From positions 1 to 32,321 of the forward strand of contig CAMVEA010000007.1 of assembly GCA_947166405.1 (NCBI GenBank): 32,321 nt of DNA. Reading direction: 5' to 3'. The translations under genes were made by a program, and so were the position numbers. Under the pieces are notes generated by a model. The model had not been told where the DNA came from. It saw only the letters and a program-made list of their open reading frames with translations, and made no database searches. Position 1 is the first letter of the stretch. Every line of letters starts with the position of its first letter. Of the stretch, positions 17,942-26,464 are shown piece after piece. This DNA comes from an uncultured Candidatus Saccharibacteria bacterium. GTDB taxonomy: Bacteria; Patescibacteriota; Saccharimonadia; Saccharimonadales; Saccharimonadaceae.

Positions 17942-19366
17942 ATGCGGAAAAAGTCTGATTTTATACTGCGAGTATGTTTGATTATCGGGGATGCTGCGGC
18001 GTTGATGTTGTCGTTTGCGTTTGCTTATTTTGTGCGGGTGCATGTGGATCCGAGGCCGTTTACGTTTGAGGCGCAACTAGAGGATTTTACGATGACGGTG
18101 GCATTGGTGTTGCCGATGATGTTGATTATTATTGCGGCGCTTGGGCTGTATAAGAAGTCGATATTTCTCGGAAAGGCGAGGTTGCCGGAGCGAGCGAGGT
18201 TGATGTTGGCAGCGGTGTTGTCGGTGGCGGCGCTGATTGTGTATGATTTCTTTATGGGGGAGGAATTGTTTCCGGTCCGGATTATGGCGCTACTTGCGAT
18301 GGTGTTTTCGTTTGTGTTCTTGCTAGCGGAGCGAGTGGTGGTGAGATTTGTGATGCGTCAGGTGTTTAAGAGTGATTATGGTGCGAAGAGGACGATTATT
18401 ATTGGTAATTCGCGAAATACGGAATACCTTGCGGATTATATGGCAACGAATCCAGAGGCGGGATATCGGTTGGTGGGGGTGGTGGCGAATCGTCGATATA
18501 TTCCGAAAGATTTGAAAACTAAACAGTATTCATCGTTGAAGGAAGCGTTGGCTAAATCGAGGGCGGATGTGGTATTTCAGACGGATGAACGATCGACGGA
18601 ATATGTGTATAAGCAGACGGTGAAGAGGCATCTGGAATATTATTTTGTGCCGAGTGAGACGGCGTTGTCGTCGCATTTTGGGGAATTGGAGTTGATTGGT
18701 AATACGCCAGCGGTGATGGTGAAGGCGACTCCGTTGTCGGGCGGATACGCGGCGTTTAAGCGAGGGTTTGATATTGTGTTTGCGATGGTGGGGATTGTGC
18801 TGGCGGCTATCCCGATGATTATTACATGGCTGATTCTTAAATGTATGGATTTTAAGGAGCCGGCGATATATGCGGGAGAGAGGTTGACGCAATATAATAG
18901 GAAGTTTCGATGTTATAAGTTTCGGTCGATGAAGCCGGAGTATTCGGGGATGACGGCGGAAGAGGCGTTTATTAAAATGGGGAAGCCTGGGTTGATTAAG
19001 AAGTATCGGAAGGGTGGTGATTATTTGAAGGATGATCCGCGGATTACGAGGTTTGGGAAGTTTATTAGGAGGACTTCGATAGATGAATTGCCTCAGTTGT
19101 TTAATATATTGAAGGGGGATATTTCGCTGATTGGGCCGAGGGCTTTGCTGCCTGGGGAGCTGCGTGATTATGGTGATAGGTCGCTGATATTGATGGTGAA
19201 ATCGGGGTTGACTGGATTTGCGCAGGTGAGTGGGAGGCGGGATATTTCGTTTGAAGAGCGGAGGGCGCTTGATATTTATTATGTGAGGAATTGGTCGCTA
19301 GGGCTGGATGCGGCGGTGTTTTTTAAAACGATAGCAGTGGTACTTAAAGGAGAAGGCGCTAAATGA
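17942..19366 (+). CDS. Exopolysaccharide polyprenyl glycosylphosphotransferase (bacterial sugar transferase)
   Basis: N-terminal TM helices, CoA-binding-like middle (KRTIIIGNSRNTEYLADYM), C-terminal RTSIDELPQLFNILKGDISLIGPRALLPGEL. Leaderless promoter TTGAGC-N17-TATAAT-N6-ATG. Confidence 0.95.
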   Translation: MRKKSDFILRVCLIIGDAAALMLSFAFAYFVRVHVDPRPFTFEAQLEDFTMTVALVLPMMLIIIAALGLYKKSIFLGKARLPERARLMLAAVLSVAALIVYDFFMGEELFPVRIMALLAMVFSFVFLLAERVVVRFVMRQVFKSDYGAKRTIIIGNSRNTEYLADYMATNPEAGYRLVGVVANRRYIPKDLKTKQYSSLKEALAKSRADVVFQTDERSTEYVYKQTVKRHLEYYFVPSETALSSHFGELELIGNTPAVMVKATPLSGGYAAFKRGFDIVFAMVGIVLAAIPMIITWLILKCMDFKEPAIYAGERLTQYNRKFRCYKFRSMKPEYSGMTAEEAFIKMGKPGLIKKYRKGGDYLKDDPRITRFGKFIRRTSIDELPQLFNILKGDISLIGPRALLPGELRDYGDRSLILMVKSGLTGFAQVSGRRDISFEERRALDIYYVRNWSLGLDAAVFFKTIAVVLKGEGAK

Positions 19367-19367
19367 C

Positions 19368-19491
19368 AAAAAAGCTCTATTGCGGCGCTCCGCTTCGTCA
19401 CTTCGTCCGCTACTCGCTCTACGTACGATTGAGTACGTTTCGCTCTGTTGCTCCTCGTTCCTCGCGGAGCATCCGCACTAGAGCTTTTTTT
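19368..19491. repeat. Imperfect inverted repeat/terminator-like element
   Basis: AAAAAAGCTCTATTGCGGCGCTCCGC (from 19368) versus GCGGAGCATCCGCACTAGAGCTTTTTTT (to 19491); inner GTACGATTGAGTAC. Confidence 0.7.
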
Positions 19492-19547
19492 GGTTCCGGC
19501 TTTTCCTTGTATAGTGCTCGTACTAATGCCGTTTTGGAGTTTTTTGC

Positions 19548-20855
19548 ATGAAAATAGCGCTGGTGTGTGACTGGTTGACGAATGTGGGGGGAGCGGAGAA
19601 GGTGCTACTGAGATTGCATCAATTGTATCCAGAGGCGCCGATATATACATCGCAATATGACCCGAAGGGGATTGGGTGGTTTGACGATGCGGACGTGAGG
19701 ACGGGGCCGTTACAGAAGTATCCGGCGAAACTTCGGAGGTTGCTGGGGGCAAAGCGGCAGAAGTGGTTTGATGAGTTGGATTTGTCGGAGTATGACTTGA
19801 TAATATCGGTGACTGGGGCGGAGGCAAAATCCGTGAAGTCGGGAAAGTGGCGTGCGCGCCATGGGTTACCATCGAAGAACCCGAACGGGATACATATTTG
19901 CTATTGTCATGTGCCGACGCAGTATTATTGGCAGATGTATGATGACTATGTGAAGAATCCTGGGTTTGGGGTGTTTAATCCGGTGGTAAGAGGGGTGTTT
20001 AAAAGGATGGTCAAGAAGCTGAGAGTCAAGGATTATGAGGGGGCGCAGAGGCCAGAGTATTTTGTGACGATTTCTGGTTATGCAAAAGAATTGATTGAAC
20101 AATATTATAAGCGAGATGCGGTTGTGATTCATCCGCCGGTGGAGATTGAGGCATTTCAGGTGGAAGTGGGGTCTGGTCGCAACCATTCTTTTGGGAGCGT
20201 TAGACTTGAATCTTTGGAACGTCATACGCTGGACCGCGGGCAGAACCGCCCTAACGGGCGAACCTGTCCGGGTCGTCAGGAATATACGTCCCAAAGATTC
20301 AAATCTGGATCATCTTTATGCTCCCAAAAGAATGGTTGCGACCACTCTCTTCCGCTTGAATACTATATCATTACCTCGCGGCAGGTGAATTGGAAACGGA
20401 TTGATCTCGCGGTGAAGGCGTGCATGAGGCTTGGGAGGAAGCTTCTCGTGGTGGGGGAGGGGCCGGAACATGGGGCATTGGTGAAGATGGCACGGGAGTC
20501 AGAATGGGTGGAGTTTGTGCCACTTTTAGGTAAGGACAGGTTGGCGGAGCTACTTGCGGGGGCGAAGGGGTATTTGTTTCCGAGTATGGAGCCGTTTGGG
20601 ATAGCGCCGGTGGAGGCGTTGGCTAGCGGATGCCCGGTGATTGCATTTGGGGAGGGGGGAGCGCTTGATTATGTGCGTGACGGAGAGAATGGAGTGTTGT
20701 TTGAGCGGCAGACGGTGAAGTCACTTGTGGATGCGATAGAGAGATTTGAGAAGATGAAATTTGATCGTAATAAGGTCGCTAAGAGCGTGGTGGGGTTTGA
20801 TGCCAGGAGGTTTGACAAGGAGATACTGGATTATGTCAAGAAGAAGCTCAAATAA
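19548..20855 (+). CDS. Glycosyltransferase family 4-type, interrupted in frame by a hairpin insertion
   Basis: MKIALVCDWLTNVGGAEKVLLRLHQLYPEAPIYTSQYD; YYIITSRQVNWKRIDLAVKA; FPSMEPFGIAPVEALASGCPVIAF. Confidence 0.93.
   Translation: MKIALVCDWLTNVGGAEKVLLRLHQLYPEAPIYTSQYDPKGIGWFDDADVRTGPLQKYPAKLRRLLGAKRQKWFDELDLSEYDLIISVTGAEAKSVKSGKWRARHGLPSKNPNGIHICYCHVPTQYYWQMYDDYVKNPGFGVFNPVVRGVFKRMVKKLRVKDYEGAQRPEYFVTISGYAKELIEQYYKRDAVVIHPPVEIEAFQVEVGSGRNHSFGSVRLESLERHTLDRGQNRPNGRTCPGRQEYTSQRFKSGSSLCSQKNGCDHSLPLEYYIITSRQVNWKRIDLAVKACMRLGRKLLVVGEGPEHGALVKMARESEWVEFVPLLGKDRLAELLAGAKGYLFPSMEPFGIAPVEALASGCPVIAFGEGGALDYVRDGENGVLFERQTVKSLVDAIERFEKMKFDRNKVAKSVVGFDARRFDKEILDYVKKKLK
20175..20343. repeat. 169-bp hairpin element inside the glycosyltransferase ORF
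   Basis: Perfect 24-bp arms GGTCGCAACCATTCTTTTGGGAGC / GCTCCCAAAAGAATGGTTGCGACC plus inner stem AGACTTGAATCTTTGG / CCAAAGATTCAAATCT. Confidence 0.85.
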
Positions 20856-22479
20856 AAATGACAACGGTTCGCACTTTTTATGTTTCAATTTCTTATTTAG
20901 GTTTCTTCTTTTGGTACTCCCGTTGGTGTTATTCTTTTCGTATCATCCGGTGATTAGTCTCGGGGGGGATGAGTCGATGAATTTTGAGCTTTCTTTACCT
21001 CTGTTATGGCTGGTGCTATTTGATATAGTGGCGGTGGTGCTACTGGCGCGGAGGCGGGAGCTGTTTAAGTGGGTGCGACATGGGTGGATGTGGGTGCTTT
21101 TGCCGGTGTGGCTGAGTTTGTCGATAATATGGTCTCTTAATGTGACGAGGGGGGTGCTGACTGCTGGGATAATGTGGCTAATATTTGTGGCGGGGTATGG
21201 GATGTGGACTTTGAGAGATTTACTAAATGCTCGGTATAAAGAGAAGTGGTGGAAGTGGCTTATAGGGTCGACATTATTTGTGTGCGGTTGGTGTGTTTTG
21301 CAGTGTATTTTGGATCTTGTGGGGGTGCCGAGGGGGTGTTCGCTGATGTGTGCGGGGTGTACTTATCAGATGTTTGGGTTTCCGCATCCGAATGGGTTTG
21401 CGATAGAGCCACAGTTTATGGGAAATTTGTTGATTGCGCCGATATTGGCGAGTATGTGGTTATGGATTAAGAAACAGAGGAGTAGTTTTTGGGAACCGGA
21501 GCGCTCACGCGATGGTAATTTTCACAACGGCAGAGGCGGGCTCGTCCCTGTATTTCAGTACAGGATACTCGCCCGTCGCCGTTGTAAAAATTACAACGGT
21601 TCGCGCTTTTTATGTTCCAAAAAACTACTCCTCTGTTTCCTAATAATGACCACAACACTTTTTCTCACGTTTTCGCGGGGGGCGATTTATGCGTTTGGGG
21701 TGGGGATGGTGGTAATGAGCGTGATGTTGGCGTGGGAGAAGAAGGCGCGAAGGGAAGTGGTGAAGCGAGTGGGGGTGGCATGGTTGGTGGTGGTGGGGGC
21801 GTTTGTGTTTGCATTGAATCTGCAGGGGGTTATGGCGCAGGTGAGTCGGACGAATGATACGTATGTGACTGGGGTGACTAAGGTGCTGAATCATCTGTCG
21901 CTAGGGGTGATTGATGTGAGGGGGGTGTCGGAGAAATCGCAGGCGCTTGAATCTGGTGTAACAGGGGTGGATGAGAGTGGTGGAGAATCTGAGGGTGACA
22001 CGGAGGTTGTGGAAAAACCTGTGGAAAACTCTGGAGATGGGTATGATGGCAGTCAAGAAGAAGCGGTGTTTGATGGATATGTGGCGGAATCTACGGATAC
22101 GAGACTCAGGTTGACCGGTGCAGCGATTGAGGTGTGGTCGAGTGATTTTGCCACTGCGATGTTAGGGGTGGGGTTGGGCGGAGCTGGGACTGCTCTGTAC
22201 AATAATGGATTGTCGCCGGCACCGAAGGAGATTGTGCAAAATGAATATGCGTCGCTATTGTTTGAAACAGGTGTGGTGGGAGTAGTATTGGTAGTATTGT
22301 TGGTGGTGTTGGTTGTGAGGGTGATAATTAAGGTGCGACTGGGGGCGGTACTGGTTCCTCTGTTGGTGGCTTATGGAGTGACGCTGCTATTCTTCTCGGG
22401 GTTGCCAAATGCGTTGCAGATATATTTGATGCCGGCGGTGTTGATGGTGGTAATGTGTAAAAAATCAAGGTTGGTTTAG
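20833..22479 (+). CDS. O-antigen ligase/polymerase-like membrane protein (Wzy/WaaL type)
   Basis: Multi-pass membrane protein; LTFSRGAIYAFGVG motif and late FETGVVGVVLVVLL helix. Start chosen at MSRRSSNKND (20833) within ORF 20761..22479. Confidence 0.75.
   Translation: MSRRSSNKNDNGSHFLCFNFLFRFLLLVLPLVLFFSYHPVISLGGDESMNFELSLPLLWLVLFDIVAVVLLARRRELFKWVRHGWMWVLLPVWLSLSIIWSLNVTRGVLTAGIMWLIFVAGYGMWTLRDLLNARYKEKWWKWLIGSTLFVCGWCVLQCILDLVGVPRGCSLMCAGCTYQMFGFPHPNGFAIEPQFMGNLLIAPILASMWLWIKKQRSSFWEPERSRDGNFHNGRGGLVPVFQYRILARRRCKNYNGSRFLCSKKLLLCFLIMTTTLFLTFSRGAIYAFGVGMVVMSVMLAWEKKARREVVKRVGVAWLVVVGAFVFALNLQGVMAQVSRTNDTYVTGVTKVLNHLSLGVIDVRGVSEKSQALESGVTGVDESGGESEGDTEVVEKPVENSGDGYDGSQEEAVFDGYVAESTDTRLRLTGAAIEVWSSDFATAMLGVGLGGAGTALYNNGLSPAPKEIVQNEYASLLFETGVVGVVLVVLLVVLVVRVIIKVRLGAVLVPLLVAYGVTLLFFSGLPNALQIYLMPAVLMVVMCKKSRLV
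21471..21639. repeat. 169-bp hairpin element inside the ligase/polymerase ORF
   Basis: 26-nt arms GAAACAGAGGAGTAGTTTTTGGGAAC / GTTCCAAAAAACTACTCCTCTGTTTC (one non-Watson-Crick position); inner stem GGTAATTTTCACAACGGC / GCCGTTGTAAAAATTAC. Confidence 0.85.
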
Positions 22480-22654
22480 CTTCATTTGGGGAGTGTAGAA
22501 GTTGGTTTTGCCGTCGACGAAGTTGGCAGACGGCGGCGTCTTGTGGGGAGAAGAAACATGGGAATTATGCAACAATGCTAAAAAATACAAAAAACCTCTT
22601 CCCAGCCCCATCCCACTTGTGCTATTATATTAGTATAACCATAAAGGACTATAC

Positions 22655-24907
22655 ATGAAGAAAGAATTATATATTAATAAAGTCATTGCAGGTTTTTTGC
22701 TTGCTGTTACAATAACAATTGGTACTATTCTTTCGTCAGTCCACTCAAACGCTGACACCGACGCAGTAGACTCAGTCTCTATCACTGTTCCAGTAGCCTG
22801 TTCTATGAGCGGTACTGGCATGGAGTCTCACAATGCTGAAATAGTGAATGGTACTTATACTCCAGATATTGGCTCTACTACACTGCATGCTTTCTGTAAT
22901 GATAATGAAGGATTTGCTATATATGCAGCTGGATATACAGGAAATGAAGTAGGAGGAACAAATAGTAATAAGCTAGTAGGTACGACTGCAAGTGGTAATG
23001 CAACTATAGAATCAGGTATTGCTACAACTGCTGGCAATCCAGACGTATCTAACTGGGCTATGAAACTCACTATGACTCAGGATAGTGGAGATACTACAAC
23101 TGACAATGCCTTCACGATTGATTCTGCTCCGAATGTAGCTCTTCCGAGTACTGCAGAGTCAGGTGCAACTCAGGCTCCATTTAGCAACTATCACGTAGTC
23201 CCAAATGAATATACAAAAGTCGCCCATAAGAACTCCATGACCGACATGACTGATACTACTGGTGGAGTTAAGCTTACTACTACTTATGCAGCTTACATTA
23301 GCAAAACTCAACCGGCAGATACGTATAGTGGGCAAGTAAAGTATACATTAGTACATCCAGCCTCTGCCGCTCCAGTACTGCCTGGTACAGTAGCGGTAAA
23401 CTATAATGGCAACGGTAAGACCTTTGCTGGTGGAGAAAGTGTTAATAAAGTAGTATATGCTACTAGTCCAATGTATATTGCCACTACTCCACTAATTAGT
23501 AAAACTGACAATATTTCAAATGATGGTACTCAGAATGGCTCCTATCCAGTTACCTCGGGTGCACCTACACCAGTTCCAATTACTGCTACTGGTGCTAATA
23601 AAATGAAAGTAGTCATCCGTTATGGATTATCTAGCGGTACTATGTTGCCGGTAATTGAAGGGAATTGGGATGGGAATAGCGAACCTGGCAACTATGAAAT
23701 GCTTGAAGGCCCAAGTACTGGCACCGAGACCTATATCTTTAATAGTGATACAGTAACTTTCTATATGATGGCGGAGAGTGCGCCTACTGCTACTGATGGG
23801 CAAGACTATGGTTACTTCGCTCAGGTCTATCCAGTCTACACTACTGAGCAACAAGACACCGAAGCCTCGGATGAATTCGTTAGTCTCACAACAGATACTG
23901 GCACCTACGCTACTACCACAGATTGGTACGGTTCCTGGTATGCCGATATTAATAATACTCACTATAATTTTCTAGATGAAACAGAAGCAAAGGATTTCCT
24001 AGAAAGCAACATTGCAACACTCAGCGGTACTACTGTAGATATCTACCGTGGTCTAACCTTCACGGAAGCCTATACTAGAGCCAGTAAAACACAGGACAAT
24101 GGTTACTACAAACAACAAGAACTCACCAAATCCATGTGCAATACTATAGCTATTACTCAAAACGAAACACTAAAAGACATAAGAGATAATAATGCCTACA
24201 TGGTAGGTAAACTAAAGGATGGTAACTGCTGGATGCTAGATAACCTCGCTCTAGATCCAACCGATTCAACTACTGCAGCTAATATGAACGCGTCCAACAC
24301 TAACGCTACTCAGGAAGCCATCACTAACTTACTAAACGGTGGTAGTACTACTTTTGGTTGGAGTAATACTGCGGTAGCTAACATAACAACAAACTTTAGC
24401 AACAATGATGGTTATATCCAACCACGCATTAATAACGTTAGCAAAGATACTCTCGTTACATCCTACGGCCCAGCCTCAACCGGCGGCCAAGCTAAGGTAG
24501 GTATCTACTACAACTACTGTGCCGCATCTGCTAGTACATACTGCTATGCAGGTGGACATGGCATAGATTCACCAGATACAATCATTGATGCTTCGCAAGA
24601 CATTTGTCCAGCTAACTGGAGAATGCCTACTGGCGGTAATACTGGAGAATACTCCAAGCTAGCTCAGAAATATGGCAGCGATGCAACAAGTAATAATAGT
24701 CTTCAGTATAATCTTTCTACGCCTCTGTCGGGCTTCTACAGCGGTAATGCCGCGAGCTATCAGGGTAGCGACGGCTACTGGTGGTCTTCTACCTACTACA
24801 ATATCGACTTCATGTACTACCCGGGCGTGTCTCCGACTAGCGTGTACCCGGACCTCAACGGCAGTCGCAACGTCGGACAATCTATGAGATGCTTGATGGC
24901 CGATTAG
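22655..24907 (+). CDS. Secreted FISUMP-domain protein with VR-like C-terminal tail
   Basis: 750 aa; VSITVPVACSMSGTGMESHNAEIVNGTYTPDIGSTTLHAFCNDNEGFAIYAAGYT; ICPANWRMPTGGNTGEY; GC-rich tail GFYSGNAASYQGSDGYWWSSTYYN...SMRCLMAD. Confidence 0.9.
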   Translation: MKKELYINKVIAGFLLAVTITIGTILSSVHSNADTDAVDSVSITVPVACSMSGTGMESHNAEIVNGTYTPDIGSTTLHAFCNDNEGFAIYAAGYTGNEVGGTNSNKLVGTTASGNATIESGIATTAGNPDVSNWAMKLTMTQDSGDTTTDNAFTIDSAPNVALPSTAESGATQAPFSNYHVVPNEYTKVAHKNSMTDMTDTTGGVKLTTTYAAYISKTQPADTYSGQVKYTLVHPASAAPVLPGTVAVNYNGNGKTFAGGESVNKVVYATSPMYIATTPLISKTDNISNDGTQNGSYPVTSGAPTPVPITATGANKMKVVIRYGLSSGTMLPVIEGNWDGNSEPGNYEMLEGPSTGTETYIFNSDTVTFYMMAESAPTATDGQDYGYFAQVYPVYTTEQQDTEASDEFVSLTTDTGTYATTTDWYGSWYADINNTHYNFLDETEAKDFLESNIATLSGTTVDIYRGLTFTEAYTRASKTQDNGYYKQQELTKSMCNTIAITQNETLKDIRDNNAYMVGKLKDGNCWMLDNLALDPTDSTTAANMNASNTNATQEAITNLLNGGSTTFGWSNTAVANITTNFSNNDGYIQPRINNVSKDTLVTSYGPASTGGQAKVGIYYNYCAASASTYCYAGGHGIDSPDTIIDASQDICPANWRMPTGGNTGEYSKLAQKYGSDATSNNSLQYNLSTPLSGFYSGNAASYQGSDGYWWSSTYYNIDFMYYPGVSPTSVYPDLNGSRNVGQSMRCLMAD

Positions 24908-25108
24908 AGTAGTTTGGTTGCTGTGTGAGTCTGCGTTTGCTGTTCCCGGCGCCATCCTTTGGAATAATGCGCCACCGTTCCTAAAGAGACTAGCGATCCG
25001 GAACAGGAGGCGTGGGATGCTAATTCCCACTTCTGTAATCCACACCGCTATTACCCAAAATTGCAAAAAAATGAATTTTGGTGTATAGTGTAATAAAGGA
25101 TAACCTAT

Positions 25109-26314
25109 ATGATAAAGCGCGATTATTATCTCAACCAATTAATAAAACTAAAAGACCAGAAAGTCATCAAAGTGATTACTGGCATTCGTCGTAGCGGCAA
25201 ATCTACTTTACTGGCGCTGTTTCGCGACGAGTTAAAAACCATGGGCATTAAGTCTGCCCAGATTCAATCGTTTAATTTTGAAGAAGAATCTAACGTCGAA
25301 CTACGAGATTGGCGCGCGCTACACCAGCGTATTGCGCAAAAACTAGTTCCAGATGCGATGAACTATATTTTCCTAGACGAGATTCAGAAAGTAGAACATT
25401 TCGAAGAAGCTGTGGATTCGTTATTCGTGAAAGAAAATGTGGATTTGTATATTACCGGCTCCAATGCTTTTCTGCTTTCTGGAGAGCTGGCTACCTACCT
25501 GACTGGGCGGTATATTTCCATCCATATGTTACCGTTTTCGTTCGCCGAGTACCGTGAGGCCAATAGTGAAGAAATGGACGAAAACAAGCTGTTTATGGAT
25601 TATCTGAACTCTAGCTCATTCCCAGAGGCCGTCAACCTGTCCAATGTAGACGCAAAGTTAGCGCATAATTACCTGAAAGATCTTTATGATACTATTATTA
25701 ATAAAGATATTGCTACGCGCTTCGAAATTAGAAACCAACCAGAATTTTTGCGTGTAGCGAAATATCTTTTTGCCAATATCGGTAATCCAACATCGGCACG
25801 GACGGTAGCCAACGTTCTGAACGGCGCGAACGGTAATATGGCGCATAATACTGTAGTCAGATATATGGACTATCTCTCGCAGAGTTATCTATTGTATCCA
25901 GCCAGCCGCTACGACGTAAAGGGCAAGAAGCTCCTCACTACCAACGATAAATACTACGCAGTGGATTTGGGGCTTCGGCAGATGCTTCTAAACTCGTCGC
26001 TAGAATCCGACCTCGGCCACAAACTGGAAAACATTGTCTATTTGGAGCTATTAAAGCGGAACGAAGGTGAGATTATGGTCGGCAAAGCCGAGGAGTCTGA
26101 AGTGGATTTTATCGTGCAAAAACCTGGTGGCGAGAGAGTTTATTATCAGGTGGCATATCATATCACTTCGGAAGAGATTTTACAGAGGGAGATAAGGCCT
26201 TTTGTCAAAATAAGAGACAATTACCCAAAAATTCTGCTTACGCTAGATATGGTCAATGAGGAGTATTCTGGTATCCAGAAAGTTAACTTGGTCAAATGGC
26301 TACTAGGAAAGTGA
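25109..26314 (+). CDS. ATP-binding protein, AAA_14/DUF4143 type
   Basis: KVITGIRRSGKSTLLALFRDEL (Walker A), NYIFLDEIQKVEHFEEAVDSL (Walker B), YITGSNAFLLSGELATYLTGRYISIHMLPFSFAEY. Confidence 0.92.
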   Translation: MIKRDYYLNQLIKLKDQKVIKVITGIRRSGKSTLLALFRDELKTMGIKSAQIQSFNFEEESNVELRDWRALHQRIAQKLVPDAMNYIFLDEIQKVEHFEEAVDSLFVKENVDLYITGSNAFLLSGELATYLTGRYISIHMLPFSFAEYREANSEEMDENKLFMDYLNSSSFPEAVNLSNVDAKLAHNYLKDLYDTIINKDIATRFEIRNQPEFLRVAKYLFANIGNPTSARTVANVLNGANGNMAHNTVVRYMDYLSQSYLLYPASRYDVKGKKLLTTNDKYYAVDLGLRQMLLNSSLESDLGHKLENIVYLELLKRNEGEIMVGKAEESEVDFIVQKPGGERVYYQVAYHITSEEILQREIRPFVKIRDNYPKILLTLDMVNEEYSGIQKVNLVKWLLGK

Positions 26315-26464
26315 TTGATAATAAAGATAAATTGATTGAAACATGGTTCCGCCTTAGACGGATTATTATAACCTTCAACCCACGGCTTCTTCATTATATT
26401 TTATATCACATTAAACATAATGATTATGGTAAAATAGTATATAAGAAAGGTCATCAATCATATT

